In this document: positions 1-7,439 of the stretch, piece after piece
How the letters are laid out: each line of letters starts with the position of its first letter
Position numbering within the stretch: position 1 is the stretch's first letter
From: Stenomitos frigidus ULC18
Lineage (GTDB): Bacteria > Cyanobacteriota > Cyanobacteriia > Leptolyngbyales > Leptolyngbyaceae
NCBI RefSeq assembly: GCF_003003795.1
Contig: NZ_PVWK01000048.1
Span: 1-40,249, forward strand
DNA: 40,249 nucleotides
Direction of reading: 5' to 3'
The notes under the pieces: model-generated
What the model saw: the letters and a program-made list of their open reading frames with translations, nothing else
Told to the model about the DNA's origin: nothing
Database searches by the model: none
Made by a program: the position numbers and the translations under genes

Positions 1-105
1 CAGACTCATATGCCTGCAGGTGCTATGGAAACAACCACCTTATTGTCTATTTTCTACGGCTGATAGATCAGCCCTGCTATCGTGAAAGGCATGATTGGGT
101 GTGGT

Positions 106-579
106 TTAGCCAGCGATCGCAGCCACTTTTGCTTTCGCTTTGCGGGGTTTGCGAAAGTGTTGGCGCATCTCATCCACCAGGGGTTCTAAGCCATCGGTCT
201 TCTGCCCGGTGGTTTTGGCATAGTTATAGACGGTCAGTGCTGCGGTGTAGGCTTCGTTGCCCAGCGCCATGCAGGTATCATCCACCAGATCTTGCAACTG
301 CACGAGCGAGAGCGACAGGGACGATAAATCATCAAACAACTGCACATCCTTTCGCATCTCTGCGACATCAAACGAGCGTGGCAAAAACTCGGCATTCTTG
401 CTTGCCATATCCAATGCTTTGTTGACGAAGGTGCGGCTTTTGTCGCCCATTTTGGGGATCGATTTGCGTTCCTCTGCCATCAAATCAACGAGGAAGGGCA
501 GGCGATCGCGGATCTGTTCCAGCGCCTGAGCAATGGTGGCGCGATCGTCGGGTGAGAGAGTAGCACTAATGGGATTCAT
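106..579 (-). CDS. conserved hypothetical protein, 157 aa
   Basis: I do not recognise a named family with certainty. The product is a soluble, mostly helical acidic protein with a basic tail (FRKPRKAKAKVAA). The pattern of an N-terminal segment beginning LSPDDRATIAQAL, then 'KMGDKSRTFV' and 'LGNEAYTAALTVYNYAK', resembles uncharacterised cyanobacterial proteins seen in several genomes. There is no signal peptide, transmembrane segment or recognisable catalytic motif. It stands alone, divergent from the NLR module downstream, with about 260 bp of purine-rich spacer between them. The start ATG at 579 gives a full-length product with good coding character. Function unknown. Confidence 0.75.
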   Translation of the reverse strand: MNPISATLSPDDRATIAQALEQIRDRLPFLVDLMAEERKSIPKMGDKSRTFVNKALDMASKNAEFLPRSFDVAEMRKDVQLFDDLSSLSLSLVQLQDLVDDTCMALGNEAYTAALTVYNYAKTTGQKTDGLEPLVDEMRQHFRKPRKAKAKVAAIAG

Positions 580-659
580 CGGTACGGCGGGTGAAGCACC
601 CGTAGAAGGGATAATTCTAAGGTGCTAAAGGTTACGCGCTATACGCAAAGGGTTGATAC

Positions 660-755
660 CCCTCAGGGGGAGAGAAGGGAGAGGGCGGAGGGGAGAGGGG
701 AGAGGGGAAAAGGGGAAGCAGGGCAAACGGAGGGGGCAGGGGAAGCAGCAAACTT
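660..755. repeat. G-rich polypurine tract
   Basis: This stretch is almost pure purine on the plus strand, built of GGGGAGA-like units with several runs of four or more G. It fills the spacer upstream of the Bell-like effector gene. Several G runs close together could form a G-quadruplex or triplex, but that is inference. Similar G/A-rich spacers occur at 3535 and 18287 in this window. Confidence 0.6.
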
Positions 756-837
756 AGGATGGGCATTGCCCATTTTTCTGACCTTGTTATGCTGTTGGGG
801 TAGAAAAGATGTCAATCCATTCGCCCCCTTTGCACCT

Positions 838-1254
838 ATGGAACCAATTACAACCTGGTCGATCGCTACAATTGCTACGATCATCGCTACGAAAGGTCTG
901 GAAAAGTCTGGAGAGAAGCTGGGAGAAGGCGTGATGAAGCTGGGCAGTCATCTGCTGTCGCTGCTGAAGCAAAAGGCACCAGAAACGGCGACTGCGATCG
1001 AGCAGGCACCTACACAACTGGATGAGCAACAGGCGACAGCCCTGAGCCAACAGGTAGAACAGGCGGCGATCGCTCACCCAGAGGTGAAACTGGCGGCTGA
1101 GGCACTGGCGGCGAACCCGGAAGCACGGCAGATTGTAGAGGCGCTGGCAGCAATGGCAAAGGAAAATCAGCAGGGGTGGACGATCGAGAATTGGAAGGGC
1201 ATCAACATTAAGGGTGGCGAAAACACGATTTCCGGCAATACGCTGAACTTTTAA
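838..1254 (+). CDS. small Bell-domain-like effector with C-terminal amyloid-type motif (138 aa)
   Basis: The open frame begins upstream at 622, but that part translates a purine tract, so I start at ATG 838 (MEPITTWSIATIATII). Residues 7-20 form a hydrophobic helix, followed by KGLEKSGEKLGEGVMKLGSHLLSL in the style of bacterial Bell domains, the proposed counterpart of fungal HeLo-like pore-forming domains. Residues 45-112 are helical and Ala/Gln/Glu-rich. The last 24 residues contain ENWKGIN, then G/N-rich sequence ending NTLNF. A matching segment (EDWRGIN ... NTFVF) opens the next protein, which starts only 6 bp downstream. Known from published work: bacterial NLRs can be paired with Bell effectors through shared amyloid signalling (BASS) motifs. 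Inferred: this is the executioner of such a pair. The Bell assignment is by eye and needs an HMM or fold check. Confidence 0.65.
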   Translation: MEPITTWSIATIATIIATKGLEKSGEKLGEGVMKLGSHLLSLLKQKAPETATAIEQAPTQLDEQQATALSQQVEQAAIAHPEVKLAAEALAANPEARQIVEALAAMAKENQQGWTIENWKGINIKGGENTISGNTLNF

Positions 1255-1260
1255 CCCGTT

Positions 1261-3540
1261 ATGACGACTGAAGATTGGCGCGGGATTAACTTCAAGGATG
1301 TCAAGGACGGTGGTAATGTCCACATCCACGACAACACCTTTGTCTTTCAGGAAAAAGCTGCCAGTATCATCCTTGACCAGCAACCGCCCAACGTGGACAC
1401 CTTCCAGGGACGGGAGGCGGAGCTTGGGCAGATTCAAGCCTGGGTGCAGGATGCGTCTGTCCGACTGATTGGGATTACGGCATCGGGGGGCTATGGCAAA
1501 ACGTTTCTGGTGGCGAAGGCGTTGACGCAGGCTGAGGGGGTGTCGTTGCCGCTGTGGATCAGCTTTAACCAGTCCTATGCGTTTGCGACGTTTGGTCGCT
1601 GGTTGCTGCAACAGTTTGGGCAGACGGTGGATGAAAAGCTGCCCGATGAGGCTCTGCTGCTGGCGGTGGTTGAGCAGTTGTCGCAGCAGCGTGGGTTGCT
1701 GGTGATGGACAACCTGGAAACCCTGTTGAATGAGCAGGGGCAGTGGCAGGAACCCGTCTATGGAGCCTTTTTTCAGCGCTGGCTGAGTCATGGCAGGCAG
1801 TGCACCATCCTCGTGACCAGTCGGGAAGGCTTTTCGCTGCCGGACAATCAGCAGGGGATGAGCCGCTGGTATGCGTTGCAGGGCTTGACCACCGACGCAG
1901 GGGTTGCACTCTTAAAGGAAAAGGGCATCCGGGGAGAACGGGCAGACCTGGAGCGGTTTGTGACGCTGGTGGATGGACACCCGCTGTCGTTGAGCCTGAC
2001 GGCTGGATGGTTGCTCAACCCCAAAAAGAACGTGGCTCCAGACGTGACCTATGCGCTGAAGCAGGATGACCTCTATCGGTTTGAGCAGATTGTGGGCGAC
2101 CACCGGGGCAACCCGGATGCTAGCGTGGGGCGCATTTTGGCTGCGAGTGTGGCACGGCTCACCCCAACGCTGAAAACCCTGTGGCACGCCCTGAGCGTAT
2201 ATCGACTTGCCTTTAATCGGACAGCCGCGCAAGCGATGATGGCAACCGCCACCCTGGATGACCTGTGGGAACTGGCGCGACGCTCGCTGTTACAGGAACA
2301 GCCCGTGGAAGGAGCCGTAGAAACCCTGGAGGAGCGATGGCAGTTTCAATTCTTGCCCCTGGTGCAACGGTTTGCCCAGCAGCAAGCAGGCGCTTTGACC
2401 GAGGCGCACACCCAGGCGGTTGCCTACTACCGCTCGGTTGCCCAACCCGAACCCTGGCAACAACTGGCAGATGTCACCGCCCACCTGGAAGCCTTTCACC
2501 ATCTGTGCGAACTGGGGCAGTACACACAGGCTTATCAGGAAATCATCCCCTGCAACAATTTCCTGGATTTACAGGGATACAACCCGGTACGCCTGGAACT
2601 GTATGGGCGACTGGTGCAGGCATGGCAACAGGGAGACTGGAACATTGAGCAGACTGAAGATGTAAACGCATTGTTGGGAGCCATCCTTAACCAGGGAAAT
2701 GCCTATAACTCCCTGGCACAGTATGCTCTGGCAATGGACATCTATCAATCGCTATTGACGCTTGCCCACCAAATTAACTATCAATTTTACGAAGGAGTCG
2801 CGCTGGGCAATCTGGGACTGGTCTACCTCTCTCAAGGCAATTATGGGGAGGCCACCGATTACTTGCAGCAACTACTCACCATTGCGCGGGAGATTGGCGA
2901 TCGCGCGTCGGAAGGCAAAGCACTGGGCAATCTGGGACTGGCCTACCTCTCTCAAGGCAATTATGGGGAGGCCACCGATTACTTGCAGCAACAACTCACC
3001 ATTGCGCGGGAGATTGGCGATCGCGCGTCGGAAGGCAAAGCACTGGGCAATCTGGGAGTGGCCTACCTCGATCAAGGCAATTATGAGGAGGCCACCCATT
3101 ACTCGCAGCAACAACTCACCATTGCGCGGGAGATTGGCGATCGCGCGTCGGAAGGCAAAGCACTGGGCAATCTGGGACTGGCCTACCTCGATCAAGGCAA
3201 TTATGAGGAGGCCACCGATTACTCGCAGCAATGGCTCACCATTGCGCAGGAGATTAGGGATAAACATAGCGAAGCAAATGCCTGGTTTAATCTGGGAGAA
3301 ACGCAGGCAAAGCTAAAACAACCATTACAAGCAATCCAGGCGTACGAAAATGCCCGGTTGCTCTATCAACAGATGGGATTAGAAAGCGATGTTCAAGACT
3401 GCGACCAGGAGATTGGCAGGCTTTCAACTCCGCCGATTGACAATCTTTCCACTCCACGGCGCGGTTGGCTGAGCCGCTTGGTCGGTTGGTTGCTGCGGGT
3501 GGCGCATTGGCTGTGGGGGAGAATGAAAAATAGGGGGTAG
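1261..3540 (+). CDS. STAND/NLR-type ATPase with NB-ARC-like domain and TPR repeats (759 aa)
   Basis: Residues 3-29 form a short G/N-rich motif (EDWRGIN ... NTFVF) matching the C-terminus of the preceding small protein. An NTPase follows, with a P-loop at about 71-82 (GITASGGYGKTF), Walker B at 146-151 (LLVMDN), a sensor-like ILVTSRE near 184, and the GHPLSLSL motif typical of NB-ARC near 246. After a helical middle region, TPRs run from about residue 490. Four 40-residue units (GNLGLAYLSQGNYGEATDYL...) are almost identical. The C-terminus (SRLVGWLLRVAHWLWG) is hydrophobic and basic, possibly membrane-associated. By analogy with antiphage STAND proteins, TPRs would sense a ligand, the ATPase would oligomerise, and the N-terminal motif would template the effector. 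It is probably translationally coupled to the effector; no strong ribosome site precedes ATG 1261. Confidence 0.85.
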   Translation: MTTEDWRGINFKDVKDGGNVHIHDNTFVFQEKAASIILDQQPPNVDTFQGREAELGQIQAWVQDASVRLIGITASGGYGKTFLVAKALTQAEGVSLPLWISFNQSYAFATFGRWLLQQFGQTVDEKLPDEALLLAVVEQLSQQRGLLVMDNLETLLNEQGQWQEPVYGAFFQRWLSHGRQCTILVTSREGFSLPDNQQGMSRWYALQGLTTDAGVALLKEKGIRGERADLERFVTLVDGHPLSLSLTAGWLLNPKKNVAPDVTYALKQDDLYRFEQIVGDHRGNPDASVGRILAASVARLTPTLKTLWHALSVYRLAFNRTAAQAMMATATLDDLWELARRSLLQEQPVEGAVETLEERWQFQFLPLVQRFAQQQAGALTEAHTQAVAYYRSVAQPEPWQQLADVTAHLEAFHHLCELGQYTQAYQEIIPCNNFLDLQGYNPVRLELYGRLVQAWQQGDWNIEQTEDVNALLGAILNQGNAYNSLAQYALAMDIYQSLLTLAHQINYQFYEGVALGNLGLVYLSQGNYGEATDYLQQLLTIAREIGDRASEGKALGNLGLAYLSQGNYGEATDYLQQQLTIAREIGDRASEGKALGNLGVAYLDQGNYEEATHYSQQQLTIAREIGDRASEGKALGNLGLAYLDQGNYEEATDYSQQWLTIAQEIRDKHSEANAWFNLGETQAKLKQPLQAIQAYENARLLYQQMGLESDVQDCDQEIGRLSTPPIDNLSTPRRGWLSRLVGWLLRVAHWLWGRMKNRG
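2806..3290 (+). repeat. four near-identical 120-bp TPR-coding repeats
   Basis: The coding sequence repeats every 120 bp (40 codons). Units beginning near 2821, 2941, 3061 and 3181 differ by only a few bases, for example SQGNYGEATDYL against DQGNYEEATDYS, and the fourth diverges after 3240. The first three also share an identical HIP1 octamer inside GEIGDRAS. Identity at DNA level, rather than only protein level, points to recent unit duplication or gene conversion. Confidence 0.9.
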
Positions 3541-3575
3541 GGTGTGGGGTGTGGGGCGTAGGGCGTGGGGTGTAG
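3535..3575 (+). repeat. heptanucleotide tandem repeat (STRR-like)
   Basis: About five 7-bp units of the form GGGTGTG / GGGCGTA follow directly after the NLR stop codon. Short tandemly repeated repetitive (STRR) heptamers are a known feature of cyanobacterial spacers. Confidence 0.7.
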
Positions 3576-3635
3576 CGAGTCGTTACGGTTGGTACACTGG
3601 TTTCAGGTTGATGAAGCGAAACGCTTAAAGGAAAA

Positions 3636-3878
3636 ATGATGCCAGATAGCGTTGCGTTGCAGATTCCGTTTACGTCACTGATGGATGCGATTACGTCCTT
3701 AGGTCTGGAGGAAAAGCTGAAGCTGCTAGAAGCACAGATTGCTGAAGCAGAAGATGACTTGCTGGAGCAAGATCCAACGGTGCTAGCAGACGTGGCAGAG
3801 GCGCGGAGAGCCTACAGAGCAGGAGAGTATCAGACGCTTCAGGACTACATCGCCGATCGGTCTGCACAAGCCTCATGA
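3636..3878 (+). CDS. orphan antitoxin-like protein (80 aa)
   Basis: A small acidic helical protein (LGLEEKLKLLEAQIAEAEDDLLEQDP ... ARRAYRAGEYQTLQDYIA) of the type that commonly precedes RelE/ParE toxins in cyanobacteria. An AAAGG ribosome site lies just before ATG 3636. The stop overlaps an ATG (ATGA at 3875-3878), the usual junction with a toxin, but the reading frame there (MSYTDHYLLKTLVYQELIN) ends after 19 residues. The opening MSYT matches the way many RelE-like toxins begin, so the toxin appears to be nearly all lost. Family assignment is by composition and context. Confidence 0.6.
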   Translation: MMPDSVALQIPFTSLMDAITSLGLEEKLKLLEAQIAEAEDDLLEQDPTVLADVAEARRAYRAGEYQTLQDYIADRSAQAS

Positions 3879-3934
3879 GCTACACGGATCACTACTTGCT
3901 GAAGACTCTCGTCTACCAGGAGCTAATAAACTAA
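3875..3934 (+). pseudogene. remnant of a toxin gene (19 codons)
   Basis: The frame starts at an ATG overlapping the antitoxin stop codon and reads MSYTDHYLLKTLVYQELIN before TAA. Only the position and the MSYT opening suggest a RelE-like toxin; the remainder is too short to assign. It could equally be a chance frame. Confidence 0.3.
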
Positions 3935-3946
3935 AAGGGGTTGACC

Positions 3947-4186
3947 ATGAATACCGCTCTTAGAAACCCATCATCATTGATTCACGAAATTCAGCTTGAA
4001 AAAGTTGGCGACTGGAATTTATTCAAGTTCAGTGAGTCCCTTCAACTACGGATGGAGAGACTTCTGGAAAAGAAGAAAGCAGATCAGCTAACGTTGGACG
4101 AAATTACAGAGCTAGAGGCGATCGGGGAGTTAGACCGCATTTTTACCCACATCAATGCGATGCTTGCAGCTCAAAATGCCAATTAA
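3947..4186 (+). CDS. small protein preceding an HNH nuclease (79 aa)
   Basis: Start ATG 3947 follows AAAGGGG with 6-bp spacing, which decides it over the in-frame TTG at 3941. The product (IHEIQLEKVGDWNLFKFSESLQ...) has two helical segments (LQLRMERLLEKKKADQLTLDEITELEAIGELDRIFTHI). It overlaps the next gene by about 11 bp. Similar small genes sit just ahead of HNH nuclease genes in cyanobacteria, which suggests an antitoxin or partner role. That is context inference only. Confidence 0.65.
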   Translation: MNTALRNPSSLIHEIQLEKVGDWNLFKFSESLQLRMERLLEKKKADQLTLDEITELEAIGELDRIFTHINAMLAAQNAN

Positions 4187-4432
4187 TGATGCCATTAAAC
4201 AGGCTATCCGCGAGCGCGCAAGCTACTTATGTGAGTATTGCCATTCACCAGAACGGTTGAGTGCAAATCGCTTTACCGTTGATCACATCATTATCCATTC
4301 AGGGCATTACACCCATTGGTCGAGCAACCTGCGTCCGTCTTGATCTGAATGATTTACGTTATCCAGATCATGATTCTATTTAAGAAGCAAGACGCTTTTG
4401 GCTTAAAACGGGGCTACATCCTCCATCCAGCG
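4176..4432 (+). pseudogene. HNH endonuclease, internally deleted and frameshifted
   Basis: The first part reads MPINDAIKQAIRERASYLCEYC...RFTVDHI, the start of a McrA-like HNH protein with the CxxC pair and the DH of the HNH motif. After position 4299 the frame breaks. In the next frame from 4300 comes the family's usual C-terminal part, GITPIGRATCVRLDLND, then a TAA at 4381, then EARRFWLKTGLHPPS. The middle of the protein, with the rest of the HNH core (N and second H region), is missing. A deletion, a frameshift and an in-frame stop mean the nuclease should be inactive. Confidence 0.75.
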
Positions 4433-4517
4433 ATCGGTGTCAGCGTTGAAGTCGTGGTGGTGGGCACTGCAAACCCTACTGCTACTGCTAAATCGTTCGG
4501 TATGAAAGAGAGTGACA

Positions 4518-5096
4518 ATGAGCGTTGAATATACCAACCGAAGAGGCAGAAAACACTACCTTCACGAAGGGAAAACCAAAACGGGTAAGCCCAAGTATTT
4601 CTTCTCCATGAAGGCTGAAGGCACCCTGTTAAACGCCATTCCTGACGGCTATGAAATTTATGAGCATCCCAGTGCTCAGGTGTTTTTGCGGAAGATCCCG
4701 CCTCAGATCATTACGCCCGAAGAGGTTGCGATCGTCCAAGATGGCATCAAAAAACACGCCAAGCTTGACTACTTTATCGTGGATGTGAAAGACAACCAGA
4801 TTGTGGTCTATCTGTGTGACCAGAATGTGGATGCGCTGATGGAAATCGCGTTACCTGTCAGCAGTGCAGAAGCCGCCAGGATGAGAGCAGCGCTGGTGGA
4901 GTCTCTCTCCTACTCGCCCATGATGCAGTTTGTGCTGGAGAGTACCCAAACTAGAGCCTTTGTCGTGGAGCGATGGTGTTTTCGAGGGTCAGTGGATGAT
5001 TGGATCGCGCTGGATCGCTCCACCGACCTGAACGCACTGGTCAAACAATACGGCCAGCATTTGGGCAAAGAGTCGTTTTATGACTTGATGCCGTAA
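4518..5096 (+). CDS. conserved hypothetical protein (192 aa)
   Basis: ATG 4518, preceded by GAAAGAG, is a better start than the in-frame GTG at 4512. The N-terminus (YTNRRGRKHYLHEGKTKTGKPKYFFSM) is basic and resembles uncharacterised bacterial proteins that share the pattern 'GKPKYFF...GYEIYE.P...V.LRK'. The rest is a soluble alpha/beta protein with no catalytic motif I can name. Neighbouring genes are toxin-antitoxin-like, so it may belong to that mobile gene pool. Function unknown. Confidence 0.7.
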   Translation: MSVEYTNRRGRKHYLHEGKTKTGKPKYFFSMKAEGTLLNAIPDGYEIYEHPSAQVFLRKIPPQIITPEEVAIVQDGIKKHAKLDYFIVDVKDNQIVVYLCDQNVDALMEIALPVSSAEAARMRAALVESLSYSPMMQFVLESTQTRAFVVERWCFRGSVDDWIALDRSTDLNALVKQYGQHLGKESFYDLMP

Positions 5097-5229
5097 GGAT
5101 AGGATGGCGATCGTGCAAAAACTTAACAGTTGCCGTTTCTTAGAGACTCCTCAATGCCAACGCCGATCAATTCGTTGTGGAAAATAACGCGATAATTGAT
5201 TTAGTCTCTCTTCAGTGAGGTTTATCCTT

Positions 5230-5448
5230 GTGACTGAACTGCTGGAACAAGCGATTACCCGGTTAAAAGCCTTGCCGAAACATGAGCAGGATGCGATCGC
5301 TGCATTGATTCTAGAAGAGCTTGAAGATGAAGTCCGATGGGATGCAACATTTGCGCAGTCTCAGGACGCCCTTGCTCAGCTTGCAGCCGAAGCGATGGCA
5401 GAGTATCGTGCAGGCAAAACTCAAGCGTTAGATCCAGAGCCATTGTGA
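5230..5448 (+). CDS. type II antitoxin-like protein (72 aa)
   Basis: The sequence TELLEQAITRLKALPKHEQDAIAALILEELEDE followed by WD..FA.SQDALA.LA.EA is a common cyanobacterial antitoxin pattern found beside RelE/ParE toxins. I prefer GTG 5230, with GTGAGG upstream, to the GTG at 5215 because family members usually begin xTELLEQA. The stop codon overlaps the toxin's start (TTGTGA), so the pair is translationally coupled. Expected role: neutralise the toxin and repress the operon. Confidence 0.75.
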   Translation: MTELLEQAITRLKALPKHEQDAIAALILEELEDEVRWDATFAQSQDALAQLAAEAMAEYRAGKTQALDPEPL

Positions 5449-5714
5449 AGTCACGCACTACATCACAATTCCGTAAAGCCTTTGCTGCCCTCCCTGAGCA
5501 AATTCAAGCACAAGCGCGCGAAGCCCATCGCCAATTCAGGCGGGATCCCAAGCATCCAAGTTTACGCTTCAAAAAGATACACTCAAAGCTGCCCATCTAT
5601 TCAGCTCGAATCGGTAAACGTTATCGAGCAATGGGACAGTTGGACGAAGGCACAATCATCTGGTTTTGGGTTGGTTCTCATGCAGAGTATGACAAGTTGC
5701 TAGCCCATTTGTAG
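5445..5714 (+). CDS. RelE/ParE-like toxin (89 aa)
   Basis: The start is GTG 5445, overlapping the antitoxin stop by a few bases, giving VKSRTTSQFRKAFAALPEQIQ. The core HPSLRFKKIH, then YSARIGKRYRAMG and IIWFWVGSHAEYDKLL, matches the compact RelE/ParE fold, with basic residues on the central strands and a C-terminal 'GSHAEYDKL'. Known members act as mRNA interferases or gyrase poisons; which applies here cannot be read from sequence. It looks complete. Confidence 0.8.
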   Translation: MKSRTTSQFRKAFAALPEQIQAQAREAHRQFRRDPKHPSLRFKKIHSKLPIYSARIGKRYRAMGQLDEGTIIWFWVGSHAEYDKLLAHL

Positions 5715-5792
5715 TGGTACAAAATAAGCCGTCGATCGATGCTTTATCGTGGTACGCTCCACTTCTGTTCATTCTCAAACTCAACTCTGCTC

Positions 5793-7157
5793 TTACTCTG
5801 AAGCTAATAGTTGATGAGCAATTTGGTTGTGTTTTTCTACCAACGTGGGTAGTTCGATCGTGGTTAACTGTGCCCGATCGACTACTTTCTTCCCATTAAT
5901 AAAGCTGTAATCAACCGCATCAACCTGACAGAAAATCAGTGCAGAGACGATATCGTGCTGGGCACCAGAAAACTGGTGGCGATCGACGTTAATGGCGATA
6001 AAGTCGGCGGACATGCCAGGGGCGATCGCGCCAATATCGTCCCGACCCAGTACTCTTGCACCTCCTAGTGTGGCAACTTCAAGAATCTGTCGCGCTGACA
6101 TCACAGTGGGATCGCAGTCGCGGACACGGGCTAGCAGGAAGGCGATCCGGGCTTCTTGCAATAAATTGCTGGTGTCGTTGGAAGCAGAGCCATCCACACC
6201 AATCCCAACCGGAACGTTATGATCCAACATCTTGCGGATCGGCGCGATACCGCTGGCAAGGCGCATATTGCTACAGGGACAGTGGGCAACGCCGGTACCC
6301 GTTCTGCCAAACTTGACGATCGAATCGTCGCTGAGTTGCACGCAATGAGCGTGCCAGACATCCTCGCCCAGCCACCCAACAGATTCCGCAAAGTCACCCG
6401 GAATCATGCCAAAGTTTTCCAGGCTGTAGGTGACATCCGACTTGTTTTCTGCCAGGTGCGTATGCAGCCGTACACCGGGATACGATCGCGCCATTTTCGC
6501 CGACTCGCGCATGAGGTCGGGCGACACACTGAAGGGCGAACAAGGAGCCAGCGTCATCCGCAGCATGGCATGACGGGAATTATCGTGGTGTTGCTCAATC
6601 AACCGCTGGGAGTCTTTGAGAATGTCGGCTTCTTTTTCCACCAGCGAATCGGGCGGCAAACCTCCCAGACTTTCGCCAACGCTCATGCTGCCACGACTGG
6701 CATGAAACCGTAGCCCGATCGCCCGAATCGCTTCAATCTCGTCATCCAGCGTGCAGTCATTGGGATAGAGATAAAGGTGATCGCTGGCTGTGGTGCAGCC
6801 CGACAGCATCAACTCTGCAGCTGCCATTTGAGCGCTGATGTAAACGCCTTCTGACGTTAGCTTCGCCCAAATGGGATACAGCGTTTGCAGCCAGTTGAAT
6901 AAGGTACAGTCTTGCGCCGCCGGAATTACCCGCGTCAGCGTTTGGTAAAAGTGATGATGGGTGTTGACAAGACCAGGGAGCACCACATGCCTTCCCTGCA
7001 AATCCAGCACGTCGTCGGCGGTTTGAGGCAGTTCGTCGGTTGTTCCGACCTGCTCAATCACGTTATCTCTGACCAGCAGCGCACCATTGCGAAGCTCGCG
7101 TCGCGCTGTATCCATTGTGACCAGGGTATGAATATTTTTAACCAGTAGTGTAGGCAT
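5793..7157 (-). CDS. amidohydrolase, probable 8-oxoguanine deaminase (454 aa)
   Basis: A cytosolic TIM-barrel hydrolase of the AtzB/TrzN/8-oxoguanine deaminase branch. Metal-site motifs are present: LVNTHHHFYQTL near residue 60, RLHTHLAE near 230, DVWHAHC near 265, and the catalytic Asp in GIGVDGSASND near 320. The N-terminal LLVKNIHTLVTMD and C-terminal GMSADFIAINVDR strands are typical of the composite domain. The first in-frame Met (7229) adds 24 residues not typical of the family, so I start at MPTLLVKN, 7157. The likely role is deamination of 8-oxoguanine to urate in purine salvage or damage disposal. Hydroxyatrazine-type activity cannot be excluded from sequence alone. It stands alone between a TA pair and a radical SAM gene. 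Confidence 0.85.
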   Translation of the reverse strand: MPTLLVKNIHTLVTMDTARRELRNGALLVRDNVIEQVGTTDELPQTADDVLDLQGRHVVLPGLVNTHHHFYQTLTRVIPAAQDCTLFNWLQTLYPIWAKLTSEGVYISAQMAAAELMLSGCTTASDHLYLYPNDCTLDDEIEAIRAIGLRFHASRGSMSVGESLGGLPPDSLVEKEADILKDSQRLIEQHHDNSRHAMLRMTLAPCSPFSVSPDLMRESAKMARSYPGVRLHTHLAENKSDVTYSLENFGMIPGDFAESVGWLGEDVWHAHCVQLSDDSIVKFGRTGTGVAHCPCSNMRLASGIAPIRKMLDHNVPVGIGVDGSASNDTSNLLQEARIAFLLARVRDCDPTVMSARQILEVATLGGARVLGRDDIGAIAPGMSADFIAINVDRHQFSGAQHDIVSALIFCQVDAVDYSFINGKKVVDRAQLTTIELPTLVEKHNQIAHQLLASE

Positions 7158-7439
7158 AAAATTTACAGATCTTAGATTAATTGCTGCAGCAAAGTGTACA
7201 GGGAGTTGGGTGTAGAGGCGGTATCCCAAGTACCAATGCGCAATCGCCTCATAGCCATCATAAAAGCCGCACCGTAACGTTTATACTCGCTGATGGTGAC
7301 AACAAAACAGCATCACAGTCTCTAGATCGTTTACCTAGATCGTTTTACCTCATTGCTGTGGGACACAGTGTGAAACGATGACAACCTTTGGCTAAGCGCT
7401 CATTAACGGCGATCGCTTGCTGCAGCAACGGCGCTACTA

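Noticed and set aside
622-837. N-terminal extension of the Bell-like effector frame
   Set aside because: It would translate a low-complexity purine tract (EGRGERGKGEAG) with no family resemblance; ATG 838 is the sensible start.
787-1791. 334-codon open frame on the minus strand
   Set aside because: It runs antisense to the effector and NLR genes and is rich in Leu, Arg and Gln, typical of a shadow frame; both real genes lie on the plus strand.
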